Translations under genes and position numbers: made by a program
The notes under the pieces: generated by a model
Database searches by the model: none
What the model was told of the DNA's origin: nothing
The model's input: the letters and a program-made list of their open reading frames with translations, nothing else
Shown: piece after piece, positions 6,578-6,605 of the stretch
Numbering within the stretch: position 1 is the stretch's first letter
Layout of the letters: every line of letters begins with the position of its first letter
Assembly: GCA_031412575.1 (NCBI GenBank)
Contig: JANODG010000064.1
Span: 1 to 6,605 of the forward strand
Direction of reading: 5' to 3'
Origin: JAMLIO01 sp031412575
GTDB lineage: Bacteria > Bdellovibrionota > Bdellovibrionia > Bdellovibrionales > UBA1609
Length of the DNA: 6,605 nucleotides

Positions 6578-6605
6578 GTTTCATTTTTAAGTTTCAAAAA
6601 ACGTC

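Overview
The window looks like chromosomal DNA of a Gram-negative bacterium. Five genes carry export signals: one twin-arginine signal, three lipoprotein signals, and one partner cut by the window edge. The low-to-moderate GC content, the frequent use of TTG or GTG as possible starts, and the unusual lipoprotein boxes ending in Asn-Cys suggest a Bdellovibrionota-like or other delta-proteobacterial-type organism. That placement is inference from style, not a database match.

Left half, + strand (2-4559): a compact four-gene operon with overlapping or nearly touching genes. (1) The 3' part of a cytochrome-c-like protein with one CXXCH motif and the overall layout of DUF1588/DUF1585-type proteins; it runs off the left edge. 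(2) A Tat-exported DUF1501-like protein with the SEFGRTPR...DH signature. (3) A small cysteine-containing lipoprotein of unknown family, starting at TTG. (4) A lipoprotein joining a LamG/concanavalin-like domain to a C-terminal mono-haem domain (CVSCH plus a later MPP methionine). Together they look like a cell-envelope module that pairs haem-c proteins with a DUF1501 protein and a possible glycan- or ligand-binding module. The biochemical function of such modules is not established.

Middle, - strand (4502-5023): an open reading stretch that clearly encodes a thioredoxin fold (CPWC active site, cis-proline strand). It has no ATG, GTG or TTG upstream of the active site. It lies in the same frame as, and directly after, the stop codon of the next gene, and its 3' end runs into the convergent haem lipoprotein gene. 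It is best read as a decayed or start-less gene, or as the detached end of a former fusion. This is the most unusual item in the window.

Right, - strand (5024-6523): a lipoprotein with a von Willebrand factor A domain and a MIDAS-like DxTGT motif, followed by beta-rich C-terminal domains. It is preceded by a short leader region with a perfect 7-bp inverted repeat. The two transcription units converge around 4502-4560. No tRNA, rRNA, CRISPR array, transposase or convincing rho-independent terminator was seen.
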